A DNA stretch of 9,947 bases from CAYNLK01 sp964398055 (GCA_964398055.1 CAYNLK010000096.1:1-9947), one strand, 5' to 3'. Counted from the stretch's first letter, positions 1 through 6,613 are shown. Notes: a model not told the origin generated them from the letters alone. Numbers and translations are program-made.

Positions 1-46
1 TCTATACGATGGGAACCCTGGTTACCGCTTCACGCGAAACCTATTT

Positions 47-712
47 TCAAGTCAGCAACAGGTAAGGCTCTGCAAGCACTGTTTCCATAGCCTCGATGTG
101 GGTGATGAAGAAGGGCGAGAGGTAGCCCCGGTCGAACTGCATTCCCTCCACATATTCTGTTTTAGTGAGCAAGCCGTGGCCTGCCTCAATGGTCACTGCT
201 GCATCTTGGCCGACTCTGTCCAACACTCCGGCGATTAATTCCCCAATTTCCTGGTTCTGTGCCGCGCTGGCGGCCACGTTGGCCAGCTCGGTCCGGGTAC
301 AAACCCGCATCGCCTGCTTCTTGATGATCGCAGTTACGGCCGCCGCCGCTTTTTCGATCCCCCGCTTCAGGAACATCGGATCGGCGCCGGCCGCCAAATT
401 CTTCAAACCTTCGCGAACCAACGCCTGAGCCAGGACCGTCGCCGTCGTGGCGCCATCCCCGGCGATATCGCCGGTTTTAGTCGCGGCTATCCTCAGCAGT
501 TGCGCTCCCATATTTTCAAACCGGTCGCCCAACTCAATCTCTCCGGCGACCGTCACCCCATCATGGGTCATAGTGGGTATTCCCCACCCCTGGTCCAGAG
601 CTACATTGCGCCCTTTCGGGCCCAGGGTGATAGCCACAGCCTGGGCTGTCTGATCAAGGCCGGCTTTCAAGTGACGGCGGGCCTCATCTCGAAAAATCAG
701 TTGTTTAGCCAT
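47..712 (-). pseudogene. Truncated second GroEL (N-terminal 221 codons only)
   Basis: GroEL is the ATP-driven 14-mer folding chamber. This frame aligns without gaps to the first 221 residues of the full GroEL at 4415-6058, with 137 identities (62% by hand count). It keeps the N-terminal equatorial part (TLGPKGRNVAL, the Asp of THDGVTV, AGDGATTATVLAQ) and the first intermediate segment, and stops a few strands into the apical domain. The second intermediate segment with the ATPase Asp and the C-terminal equatorial half are missing. The first Thr of the GDGTTT phosphate loop is Ala and VAREIEL has become VAGEIEL. The start ATG has an AAAAAAGG Shine-Dalgarno 8 nt upstream. Past the TGA the same frame still reads K-stop-V-S...V-P-I, resembling the DKRIS...VPIL stretch of GroEL, but with further TAG stops. 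This points to a decaying paralogue rather than a short protein. It is the last gene seen in its operon. Expression of a short, non-chaperone product is possible but unproven. Confidence 0.85.
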
Positions 713-741
713 CGCTAACCTTTTTTCGTTTCTGGGTCAGA

Positions 742-1029
742 TCAATGGCTACTTTGTTCATAGGGTCCTGTTGGCGATGGTTCCAATTCAGCCTGCCTGG
801 TCAAGAAAAACTGGAGGGCGCTGGCCCGGCCCATTGGATCCTTATGCTTGGGGTTACCGTTCCATGCCATGATGTAATCAATCAATTCCAGCCACACCGT
901 GAACGTGGTTGTTTCCGTGGCCAGTCTCGCCGCCTCGTCACGGCTTTGCGCCAGTTGTTGCCCTGACTCGGCTGAAACATAGTCAAAGGCCAATTCAATC
1001 AGGCGTCTTGAATTATTACCGCTTATCAT
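742..1029 (-). CDS. Hypothetical 95-residue protein
   Basis: I do not recognise this protein. The ATG start (1029) was chosen because GGAG lies 9 nt upstream; a TTG five codons further up (1044) has no ribosome binding site. The product is soluble-looking and probably mostly helical. It has no signal peptide or membrane segment, no Cys, and one clear aromatic patch (FTVWLELIDYIMAWNGNPKH) in its middle third, followed by a polar Pro/Ser-rich C-terminal tail. It lies 46 nt after the pentapeptide-repeat gene and 29 nt before the GroEL fragment, so it is probably co-transcribed with both. The consistent spacing and binding site support a real gene; nothing in the sequence shows a function. Confidence 0.6.
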   Translation of the reverse strand: MISGNNSRRLIELAFDYVSAESGQQLAQSRDEAARLATETTTFTVWLELIDYIMAWNGNPKHKDPMGRASALQFFLTRQAELEPSPTGPYEQSSH

Positions 1030-1075
1030 CTTCCTTAACTCCAAATTCTGTTTCTAACGTTGCCCGTAGCAAAGA

Positions 1076-1816
1076 TCAATCGTCGCGAATCGCCCCCAAA
1101 TAGTCGGGATTAAAGTTGACCGGCCATGTCGTGGCTTGATCATGGTGGACCCCACTCAGATTGGCTCCGCTGAGGTTCGTTCCGGTGAGATTGGCCCGGC
1201 TGAGATTGGCCTCCCTGAGATCCGCCCGGCTAAGGTTCGCGCCTACAAGATTGGCCTGGCTGAAGTTGACATATCTGAGGTCCGTCTCGCTAAGGTCCAC
1301 CCGGCTAAGGTCTGCCTGACTAAGGTCCGCCCCCCGCAGATTGGCCTGCCGGAGGTTGGCCTGGCTGAGATTGGCCCCGTTTAGGTTAGCTTGCTCAAGG
1401 TTGGCCTGGCCCAAATTGGCCTGGCTCAGCTTGGCCTGGCCCAAATTGGCCAATCTCAAGTCTGCCTTGATGAGTTTGGTCTGGCCGAGATTGGCGCCGG
1501 CCAGGTTGGTTTGATAAAGGTTGGCCTGGAAAAGGTTGGCGCCGCTAAGTCCCGCCTGGCTAAGGTTGGCTTCGCTCAGGTTAGCCCCGATGAGTTCGAC
1601 CCCGTTAAGGTCCACTTTGCGGAGATCCAGCCGAAAAAGTTCGGCTCCGCTCAGGGTTGCGCGCCGGACGTCTGCCTCGCTCAGTTTCGATTCTCTGGCC
1701 ATCGCCCGGATTGATTGGGTCTCGGCCAGGTTGGCGCCCAGAAGTTTTGGTTTTTCACCCCGGGCCCGGGCAGAGTTGATGATTTGTAAGAGCAGTTCTC
1801 GAGTTAGTGCGGCCAT
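1076..1816 (-). CDS. Pentapeptide-repeat protein (right-handed beta-helix)
   Basis: Length is 246 residues. From residue 45 to 220 every fifth residue is Leu (Val at 50 and Phe at 185 are the only exceptions). This gives 36 consecutive A(D/N)LXX pentapeptides with no break in register, or nine four-sided coils of a quadrilateral beta-helix. Leu 25 and Leu 30 are already in phase. An N-terminal helix (about residues 3-20) probably caps the solenoid, and the C-terminus has the QATTWPVNFNPDYLGA type of tail often seen closing such proteins. Some family members (Qnr, MfpA) mimic DNA and bind gyrase; most have no known role, and nothing here identifies a target. The start follows the upstream CarD-type stop codon by one base and has GGGTGAG in front, so translation is very likely coupled. 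The gene shows a 15-bp DNA periodicity, which also leaves long open frames on the other strand. Confidence 0.92.
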   Translation of the reverse strand: MAALTRELLLQIINSARARGEKPKLLGANLAETQSIRAMARESKLSEADVRRATLSGAELFRLDLRKVDLNGVELIGANLSEANLSQAGLSGANLFQANLYQTNLAGANLGQTKLIKADLRLANLGQAKLSQANLGQANLEQANLNGANLSQANLRQANLRGADLSQADLSRVDLSETDLRYVNFSQANLVGANLSRADLREANLSRANLTGTNLSGANLSGVHHDQATTWPVNFNPDYLGAIRDD

Positions 1817-1817
1817 C

Positions 1818-2351
1818 TCACCCTACGTTGTAGGCTTGCCGATTGGCCGTTAGCAAGCTGTCAATTTCTTTGATTGCTTCGGTGGTGCTTACGCCAGCCG
1901 CCGTGGCCCATTCCCGGTATAAGCTTTCCCGAGTTTTTTGCAAGGTGGCTATATCCGTCGAGCCTAATGGCTTACACCAGCCCCAGGCCGTCAGGTCTCG
2001 CACCACTTCACACACCACCTGGAAGGATCCCTGACTCAAGCGACTGAGCAGTTCTCGCTGTCGTTGATTGTATTTATTTGGCAGGGCCACAGGCCGGCTT
2101 TTTAGTAAATCGCGATACTGATCGAGCTCGTTTTTGGCCGTCACCAACCGTAGTCCGGCCAATTCAAACGTATCGACCGGTACCCAGATAGTGTGCTTGG
2201 GTAACAAAGCGACTCGATAGTACATTCGCCTCGCCTTCTCGGAAAATCGTTTTTCTTCAACCTCGACGATGTGACCCACTCCGTAGACAGGGTGGACCAC
2301 AAAATCGCCGACTTTGAATTGTTTGAGAGTTTGCTTACCGTTGGGCCACAT
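1818..2351 (-). CDS. CarD/CdnL-family RNA polymerase-binding transcription regulator
   Basis: CarD/CdnL proteins bind the RNA polymerase beta subunit through an N-terminal Tudor-like domain and stabilise open promoter complexes through a helical C-terminal domain. Here residues about 10-70 carry the RNAP-interaction signature (FKVGDFVVHPVYGVGHIVEV, then the YYRV and WVPV strands). Residues about 75-170 form the helical DNA-binding half, including the typical EVVRDL. Length is 177 residues, normal for the family. Aligning with mycobacterial CarD from memory, the Trp that wedges into the minor groove appears to be Tyr94. The ATG overlaps the stop of the RRM gene by one base (TAATG), and the stop lies one base before the pentapeptide gene, so all three are translationally linked. 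A GGGG run 12 nt upstream is a poor ribosome binding site, which fits re-initiation from the upstream gene. Which promoters it acts on is unknown. Confidence 0.87.
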   Translation of the reverse strand: MWPNGKQTLKQFKVGDFVVHPVYGVGHIVEVEEKRFSEKARRMYYRVALLPKHTIWVPVDTFELAGLRLVTAKNELDQYRDLLKSRPVALPNKYNQRQRELLSRLSQGSFQVVCEVVRDLTAWGWCKPLGSTDIATLQKTRESLYREWATAAGVSTTEAIKEIDSLLTANRQAYNVG

Positions 2352-2653
2352 TAGCGGCGTTTACCCCAACTGCGCTGGTCAAAGCCACTCTGGCGAATTT
2401 GAGCTTCACGAGGTTTGGCCAAATTCACCTTGAGCTCGCGGTTGTCCAGGTTAAAGCCGTTGAACATCCTGATCGCCTTTTCCACTTCGACTTGAGTGCT
2501 CATTTCCACAAAAGCAAAGCCTTTGGAACTGCCGGTATCCCGGTCTTTAATCAACGCCACCGAGGCGACCTGCCCTGCCTTGGCAAACAAGGTTTTCAAA
2601 TCAGCTTCGGTGGTGGTGTACGACAGGTTCCCGACAAACAATTTAACTTCCAT
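2351..2653 (-). CDS. RRM-domain RNA-binding protein
   Basis: This is a single RNA-recognition-motif protein of the small bacterial type (cyanobacterial Rbp-like), 100 residues from the chosen start. It shows RNP2 as LFVGNL (residues 5-10) and RNP1 as KGFAFVEM (44-51), with the aromatic residues that stack on RNA. The beta-alpha-beta-beta-alpha-beta fold ends near NRELKVNLAKPRE and is followed by a short basic tail ending WGKRR. An ATG ten codons upstream exists, but the one at 2653 has AAGGAG about 11 nt before it and starts right at the domain, so I prefer it. Relatives in cyanobacteria are cold- or stress-induced. The gene lies 80 nt after the response regulator and overlaps the CarD-type gene by one base. 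Confidence 0.93.
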   Translation of the reverse strand: MEVKLFVGNLSYTTTEADLKTLFAKAGQVASVALIKDRDTGSSKGFAFVEMSTQVEVEKAIRMFNGFNLDNRELKVNLAKPREAQIRQSGFDQRSWGKRR

Positions 2654-2733
2654 AATTCTTGGGTCTCCTTGAAAGTGGCTCATTCAGCCGGTCATAAAAC
2701 TGCTGATATCCCATTTTGGGGTACTCAGCCTGA

Positions 2734-3105
2734 TTAACTTTTGGTCCACCTAAACCACTCTAACAGTTTCGGAATTTGATCAAACTCGGTTGATTTATCC
2801 AGAAAGAAGTCAGCTCCGGCCTGCAAGCATTTCTGTCGAAACACCGGATAAGGATAATTGGTTAAAACAATGACCATTGGCCCCATCCCAGCCTGTTTGA
2901 TATTTTCCAAGACCTTAATGCCACTGCCGCCTGGCATCAGGATGTCTAAAATCACGGCGTCAGGCTGGAGTAGCCGAATGGCGTTGACGGCCTCGGCTAC
3001 ATTTTCTGCCTGGCCCACAACCTCAATCCCGGCCAACTCGTCGAACATCGTCACCAAATGTTCCCGGACGATGAGCGAGTCATCGGCAATAAATACTTTG
3101 ATCAT
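2734..3105 (-). CDS. Single-domain response regulator (CheY-like receiver)
   Basis: This is a phosphoryl-accepting receiver domain with no output domain. Numbered from the longest in-frame ATG (3165), it has the acidic pair Asp28-Asp29 (VFIADDS), the phospho-acceptor Asp74 (VILDILMPGGSG), the switch Thr102 (VLTNYP) and Lys124 (LDKS), so the active site is intact. The protein ends soon after the last helix. The start is uncertain: ATGs at 3165, 3129 and 3105 all lack a clear Shine-Dalgarno, and I take 3105 because the family alignment begins there (MIKVFIADDS). No histidine kinase is present in the window, so the partner is unknown. It lies between the membrane protein and the RRM gene in the same string. 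As it cannot bind DNA itself, it probably signals by protein contact; that is inference. Confidence 0.9.
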   Translation of the reverse strand: MIKVFIADDSLIVREHLVTMFDELAGIEVVGQAENVAEAVNAIRLLQPDAVILDILMPGGSGIKVLENIKQAGMGPMVIVLTNYPYPVFRQKCLQAGADFFLDKSTEFDQIPKLLEWFRWTKS

Positions 3106-3193
3106 TGAGTTCGAGTGTGGAGAATTCATAGACTTAATGACCAGAGCCGGACGATCCCGGTTCATAAATCTGGCGGTTAGGGTAGACTATGGC

Positions 3194-3664
3194 CTACTGG
3201 TTGATCTGCACCAGCAGTTTGGCGCACGCCTCGGCCACCTTATTATCGGGTTTTTCTTCACCCGGCATGGTCGCCCAACCCTGCTCTTTTACATAATTGT
3301 TTCTCTGATAAGGGCTGGCTGCTTTCAACTCTCTGAGCTTCTGGATTTTCCCCAGATCCTGGTTGAACTGGACGACACAAATCGGTGCCAGGCGCTGGAC
3401 GACCGCGTCTTGAGCCATTGCCGCACCCATTTTCTGGGCCGTACCGCCCGTAACCCAACCGCCCCAATTGAAGCCAACAATCATAGTTAGCACAATAGCG
3501 CCGATGACGGCCCAGAAGACCACCTTTTTTGTCGCTCGAGCCTTATCCCACCTTTGTCGATAACTCACCTTCGTTTCCTGGTCCATTTTTTTGCTCCTTT
3601 CACCGTCTTCAGCCCACACATTTTTGCCAACGTCAGATAACTTACTTACCTTATCTTGCTCCAT
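3194..3664 (-). CDS. Single-pass membrane protein, hypothetical
   Basis: This is a small protein with a basic cytoplasmic segment (KARATKK), one transmembrane helix (about residues 48-66, VVFWAVIGAIVLTMIVGF) running into WGGWVTGGTAQKM, and a roughly 85-residue C-terminal domain predicted outside the membrane. That domain contains two Cys residues. It resembles an uncharacterised family I remember from alphaproteobacteria and other bacteria, with the same FWAV...MIVGF.WGGWVTGGTA core; no function is known to me. Two in-frame starts each have a good ribosome binding site. The ATG at 3664 has GGGAGAG 8 nt upstream and gives 156 residues; the ATG at 3586 has AAAGGAG 8 nt upstream and gives 130. 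The shorter form matches the usual family start. It is the first gene of the string that continues with the response regulator. Its stop codon is TAG. Confidence 0.75.
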   Translation of the reverse strand: MEQDKVSKLSDVGKNVWAEDGERSKKMDQETKVSYRQRWDKARATKKVVFWAVIGAIVLTMIVGFNWGGWVTGGTAQKMGAAMAQDAVVQRLAPICVVQFNQDLGKIQKLRELKAASPYQRNNYVKEQGWATMPGEEKPDNKVAEACAKLLVQINQ

Positions 3665-3744
3665 TTTATTTCTCTCCCGTAGAGTCACTAATAGTTTATA
3701 TATTTGAAACATCATTATGAGTTATCTTCAGTATAAACCAGCCG
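3665..3744 (-). promoter_or_regulatory. AT-rich leader, probable promoter region of the 3664-to-47 operon
   Basis: This is the only sizeable AT-rich stretch upstream of the membrane-protein gene on the minus strand. It contains a TATATAAA run around 3695-3702 that could serve as a -10, but I see no convincing -35 at the right distance. Assigned by position and composition only. Confidence 0.25.
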
Positions 3745-3821
3745 GGTTCGGAAAACTATCAGCGGAATTCTGATGGTTGGGTAGGGTTTTGACTGACTCT
3801 TTTGTCGGTATTTGCCCTACA
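3745..3821. repeat. 77-bp dispersed repeat, copy A
   Basis: This copy matches 8570-8646 over 77 bp in the same orientation with 68 identities by hand count. The first 30 bases (starting GGTTCGGAAAACTATCAGCG) are identical. Internally it can form a short hairpin ATCAG/CTGAT, and its last 40 bp are bounded by GTAGGG and CCCTAC in inverted orientation. It sits in the non-coding gap between the methyltransferase-like gene and the membrane-protein operon. The remaining bases of the gap, 3822-3944, hold no gene I can support. Confidence 0.85.
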
Positions 3822-3944
3822 ACTGTAACGCAAGTTCAAAGGTCAAGCGTTGTCCTCCTCAACCCGTTTACGCACCTTCAAATGGCCTTTTCAATTTGTT
3901 GGGGCGCGCGCCTGGGCCTCATCTCCGATTTAAGAAACACTGTC

Positions 3945-4378
3945 TTAGATGATGAATGGAATGATCCGCCTGGTTTTGCGCGAGTATTCTGCATAGTCAG
4001 GATAACGGGCGCGGAGAAACTGCTCTTCGGTCACGATGCGAACAGCAATGACGCCTGTAACAATCAGGCCGACAGCCACGGTGATGAGGGACAAATGCCC
4101 CAGAATGCTTGTCCAGACAAAGAGCAAGGCGAACGTGTACATCGGATGTCGAATAAACTGATACGGTCCTGCCAACAGCAGTGGCCTGTCAACAGGTTCG
4201 GCATGAATACTAAATTGCCCCCTTGAAAACTTCGTCTAGCCCATATGCTTAGCGCAATGGCCAGCAACTGCCCGGCGATGATGAGTGGTGATCGGGAAAG
4301 CAAATTTCCTGAGATCAACAAGTACAAAACGGCAATTATCAGGATCAGTAAGGCGAATTTGGAAATTAGTTTCATCAT
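3945..4378 (-). pseudogene. Isoprenylcysteine carboxyl methyltransferase-like integral membrane protein, frameshifted
   Basis: Members of this family are small multi-pass membrane methyltransferases that use S-adenosylmethionine. The gene reads in two frames. The 5' part, from ATG 4378, gives two hydrophobic helices up to WARRSF. The 3' part gives the family core QFSIHAEP, GPYQFIRHPMY, two more helices, then EEQFLRARYPDYAEY and RRIIPF at the C-terminus. The frames would join with one added base near 4218-4229, where the minus strand has runs of TTTT and GGGGG, so a one-base deletion is the simplest reading. Repaired, the protein would be about 144 residues, normal for the group. The start has AAGGAG 13 nt upstream and lies 36 nt after the groEL stop, so it is probably the last gene of the groESL transcript. 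The substrate is unknown. Either a real lesion or a homopolymer sequencing error. Confidence 0.82.
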
Positions 4379-4414
4379 GTAGAGTTTTCTCCTTATTTAC
4401 GATCTTGGGCCAAA

Positions 4415-6058
4415 TTACATCATGCCGCCCATACCCATATCATTGCCGCCGGCAGGCATAGCCGATTTGGGTTCGGGGATGTCGGTGATGAGGGCTTCGG
4501 TGGTCAGGATCATAGCGGCGATGGAAGCCGCATTTTGCACGGCGCTGCGGGTCACTTTGGCCGGGTCAATGATGCCGGATTTGACCATGTCTTCATACGC
4601 CTCGGTCAGTACATTGTAGCCGGTGTGGTTTTGCCCAGCGACGCGGCGGCGGCGCACTTCGTCGATGATGACGGCTCCTTCTTTCCCGGCGTTGTGGGCT
4701 AACTGGCGCATCGGCTCTTCCAGAGCGCGGCGGACGATGTTGATGCCGGTATTGATATCAGGATTGTCATTTTTGAGGTCTTTAATTGCCTCAATCGCAT
4801 TGATCAAGGCCACGCCACCGCCAGGCACCACGCCCTCTTCCACCGCGGCGCGGGTGGCGCTCAAGGCATCCTCAACCCGATGCTTTTTCTCTTTCAACTC
4901 GGTTTCGGTCGCCGCGCCCACGCCGATGATGGCTACGCCGCCGGCCAGCTTGGCCAGGCGTTCTTGCAGTTTCTCGCGGTCGTAGTCGCTGGTGCTGTTC
5001 TCGATCTCGGCCTTGATCTGGTTGATGCGGGCCTTGATCTCTTCTTCTTGGCCATGGCCGCCGACAATGGTGGTTTCATCTTTGGTCGAGCTAACTTTAT
5101 CGGCCGTGCCCAAATCGTTGATGGTGGCGCTCTCCAGTTTGCGACCCATCTCTTCGGTGATGACCGCGCCGCCGGTGAGAACGGCGATATCTTGCAACAT
5201 TGCCTTGCGGCGGTCGCCAAAGCCGGGAGCCTTAATGGCGATCACATTGAAGGTGCCGCGTAGTTTGTTCAGCACCAGCGTGGCCAGGGCTTCGCCGTCC
5301 ACATCTTCGGCAATAATAACCAGGTCGCGCTTGCCGCTTTGAACCAGTTTTTCGAGGATCGGCACAATATCCTGAGCCACGGAGATTCTCTTGTCGTAAA
5401 TGAGAATGTAAGGACTGTTCAGCACCGCCTGCATAGTTTCAGCATCGGTGATAAGGTAGGGGCTGATGTAACCGCGATCAAACTGCATGCCATCCACATA
5501 CTCGGTTTCAAAGGCCAGGCCCTTACTTTCCTCAACGGTGATGACGCCGTCCTTGCCGACTTTGTCCATCACTTCGGCAATCAAATCGCCAATGGCGGGA
5601 TCGGCCGCGGAGATGCTGGCCACGTGGGCAATGTCATCATGGCCTTTGACTTCAATCGAATTCTTACGAATGGAGTCGGCTACGGCCTGGGCCGCCAGTT
5701 CGATGCCGCGCTTCAGTTGCATAGGATTGGCCCCGGCGGCTACGTTCTTGAGACCTTCATTGACAATGGCCTGGGCCAGCACGGTGGCGGTGGTGGTGCC
5801 ATCGCCGGCCACATCGTTGGTTTTGGTGGCCGCTTCTTTGAGCAGTTGGGCGCCCATATTTTCATAGGGGTCGGACAATTCAATTTCCCTGGCCACAGTG
5901 ACGCCATCGTGGGTGATGGTGGGCGCGCCCCATTTTTTATCCAGGGCCACGTTGCGGCCCTTGGGGCCGAGAGTGGTTTTAACGGCCTCGGCCAGGATGT
6001 CTATCCCCACCTTGAGCCGCCGGCGCGCATCTTCGCTAAAGCTAATTTGTTTTGCCAT
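4415..6058 (-). CDS. groEL: Chaperonin GroEL (60 kDa, Cpn60)
   Basis: This is the complete chaperonin subunit, 547 residues. Two rings of seven form the ATP-dependent folding chamber in the cytoplasm. ATP-site elements are present: TLGPKGRNVAL (29-39), Asp51 in THDGVTV, AGDGTTTATVLAQ with Asp86, the hydrolysis Asp397 in RVEDALSATRAAVEEG, and VPGGGVAL. The apical domain carries the hydrophobic substrate/GroES-binding surface, with YISPYLIT and APGFGDRRKAML among its landmarks. The C-terminus ends in a short Gly/Met tail (GMGGMM), the flexible tail at the chamber floor. The start ATG follows AAGGAGG by 9 nt, and groES ends 36 nt upstream, the standard groES-groEL order. One mildly unusual feature is the Arg-rich stretch RRRRVAGQNH near residues 469-478. 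This is the intact chaperonin; the fragment at 47-712 is a separate diverged copy. Confidence 0.99.
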   Translation of the reverse strand: MAKQISFSEDARRRLKVGIDILAEAVKTTLGPKGRNVALDKKWGAPTITHDGVTVAREIELSDPYENMGAQLLKEAATKTNDVAGDGTTTATVLAQAIVNEGLKNVAAGANPMQLKRGIELAAQAVADSIRKNSIEVKGHDDIAHVASISAADPAIGDLIAEVMDKVGKDGVITVEESKGLAFETEYVDGMQFDRGYISPYLITDAETMQAVLNSPYILIYDKRISVAQDIVPILEKLVQSGKRDLVIIAEDVDGEALATLVLNKLRGTFNVIAIKAPGFGDRRKAMLQDIAVLTGGAVITEEMGRKLESATINDLGTADKVSSTKDETTIVGGHGQEEEIKARINQIKAEIENSTSDYDREKLQERLAKLAGGVAIIGVGAATETELKEKKHRVEDALSATRAAVEEGVVPGGGVALINAIEAIKDLKNDNPDINTGINIVRRALEEPMRQLAHNAGKEGAVIIDEVRRRRVAGQNHTGYNVLTEAYEDMVKSGIIDPAKVTRSAVQNAASIAAMILTTEALITDIPEPKSAMPAGGNDMGMGGMM

Positions 6059-6094
6059 CAGTTATATCCTCCTTTAGTAGTTATTCGAGCTTGG

Positions 6095-6379
6095 TTAGAC
6101 AATGGCCAGAACGTCAGTTTCTTTCAAGATAAGGTATTTCTTGCTTTCAATTTTGACTTCGACGCCGGCATACTTGGCGTAGAGTACAGTATCGCCCGTA
6201 CTCACATCCATGGCGATGCGCGAGCCATCCTCTTTGCGCGCGCCGGGACCAATGGCTAAGACCTTACCTTGCATTGGCTTCTCTTTAGCGGTTTCCGGCA
6301 AAACGATCCCGCTGGCGGTGAGTTCTTCTTGCTCAATAGGCTCGACAATTAACCTATCACCCAAGGGTTTGAGATTCAT
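6095..6379 (-). CDS. groES: Co-chaperonin GroES (10 kDa, Cpn10)
   Basis: This is the heptameric lid that caps the GroEL ring. Length is 94 residues, typical. It opens with MNLKPLGDRLIVEP. The mobile loop spans about residues 16-33 with the GroEL-contacting hydrophobic tripeptide Ile-Val-Leu at 25-27 (SGIVLPETAKEKP). Beta-barrel strands GKVLAIGPG and GDTVLYAKYAG follow, and the closing segment is YLILKETDVLAIV. The ATG has a near-perfect AGGAGGT 8 nt upstream. It begins 24 nt after the stop of the small interrupted frame and ends 36 nt before groEL, so all three should share a transcript. I find no CIRCE inverted repeat (TTAGCACTC-N9-GAGTGCTAA), so HrcA control is not evident. Confidence 0.98.
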   Translation of the reverse strand: MNLKPLGDRLIVEPIEQEELTASGIVLPETAKEKPMQGKVLAIGPGARKEDGSRIAMDVSTGDTVLYAKYAGVEVKIESKKYLILKETDVLAIV

Positions 6380-6403
6380 ACGACATTACCTCCTCAATAA
6401 AAT

Positions 6404-6613
6404 TTAATGGTGAGACTTGGATTGTGTGGAACCGCTCGAAGATGACGGTTGGACGCTCCCTCTGGGATGAAGCTGCACTGCCTCGGCGTTAGCCTCGAAA
6501 GCCTGCAGGTCGGGGGGGACCGTTTCGCCAAACTTTGGCGGCAATTGCCGGAAGGTCGCCCCAAAAAACTAGCGCGCCAAACGTTGCATCGGTTTCAGTA
6601 CCTGCTGTATCAT
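6404..6613 (-). pseudogene. Small reading frame ahead of groES, split by one in-frame TAG
   Basis: The start ATG at 6613 has an excellent AGGGAGG 7 nt upstream and reads MIQQVLKPMQRLAR before a TAG at 6571-6569. The same frame then stays open for 54 further codons, beginning FFGATFRQLPPKFGETVPPD and ending in a Ser/His-rich tail, to a TAA 24 nt before groES. The strong binding site, the single stop, the protein-like composition and the snug fit to groES argue that this was, or is, one 68-69 residue gene. A Tyr or other codon one base from TAG would restore it. I do not recognise the product. It has no Cys or membrane helix, and the N-terminal part may form a basic amphipathic helix. Alternatives are a sequencing error, a true nonsense mutation, a 14-residue leader peptide, or amber readthrough. 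TAG is used as an ordinary stop by the membrane-protein gene at 3194, so genome-wide recoding is unlikely. Confidence 0.5.

Noticed and set aside
1150..1690. Short regularly spaced DNA repeats resembling an array
   Set aside because: The 15-bp period encodes pentapeptides; there are no spacers, so it is not a CRISPR array.
1136..1714. Two plus-strand frames with regular GLAEVGLAEI-like repeats
   Set aside because: They are the exact antisense of the pentapeptide-repeat gene; the 15-bp periodicity keeps the other strand open. No ribosome binding site of note and no known family.
2643..2714. A possible 23-codon minus-strand upstream frame overlapping the RRM start
   Set aside because: There is no Shine-Dalgarno before its ATG and no sign of conservation; the RRM gene has its own good site.
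3903..3912. Perfect palindrome GGCGCGCGCC downstream of the methyltransferase-like gene
   Set aside because: It is an alternating GC run without a T-tract, so it is not a convincing terminator, and a 10-bp palindrome alone does not define an operator.
3777..4226. A 149-codon plus-strand frame
   Set aside because: It is antisense to the methyltransferase-like gene and starts inside repeat copy A.
5339..6259. A 306-codon plus-strand frame
   Set aside because: It is antisense to groEL and groES, which are unmistakable; its translation shows no family features.
6569..6571. Pyrrolysine or genome-wide TAG recoding
   Set aside because: TAG also ends the membrane-protein gene at 3194-3196, there is no pyl machinery or PYLIS-like context in the window, and a mutation or error is simpler.
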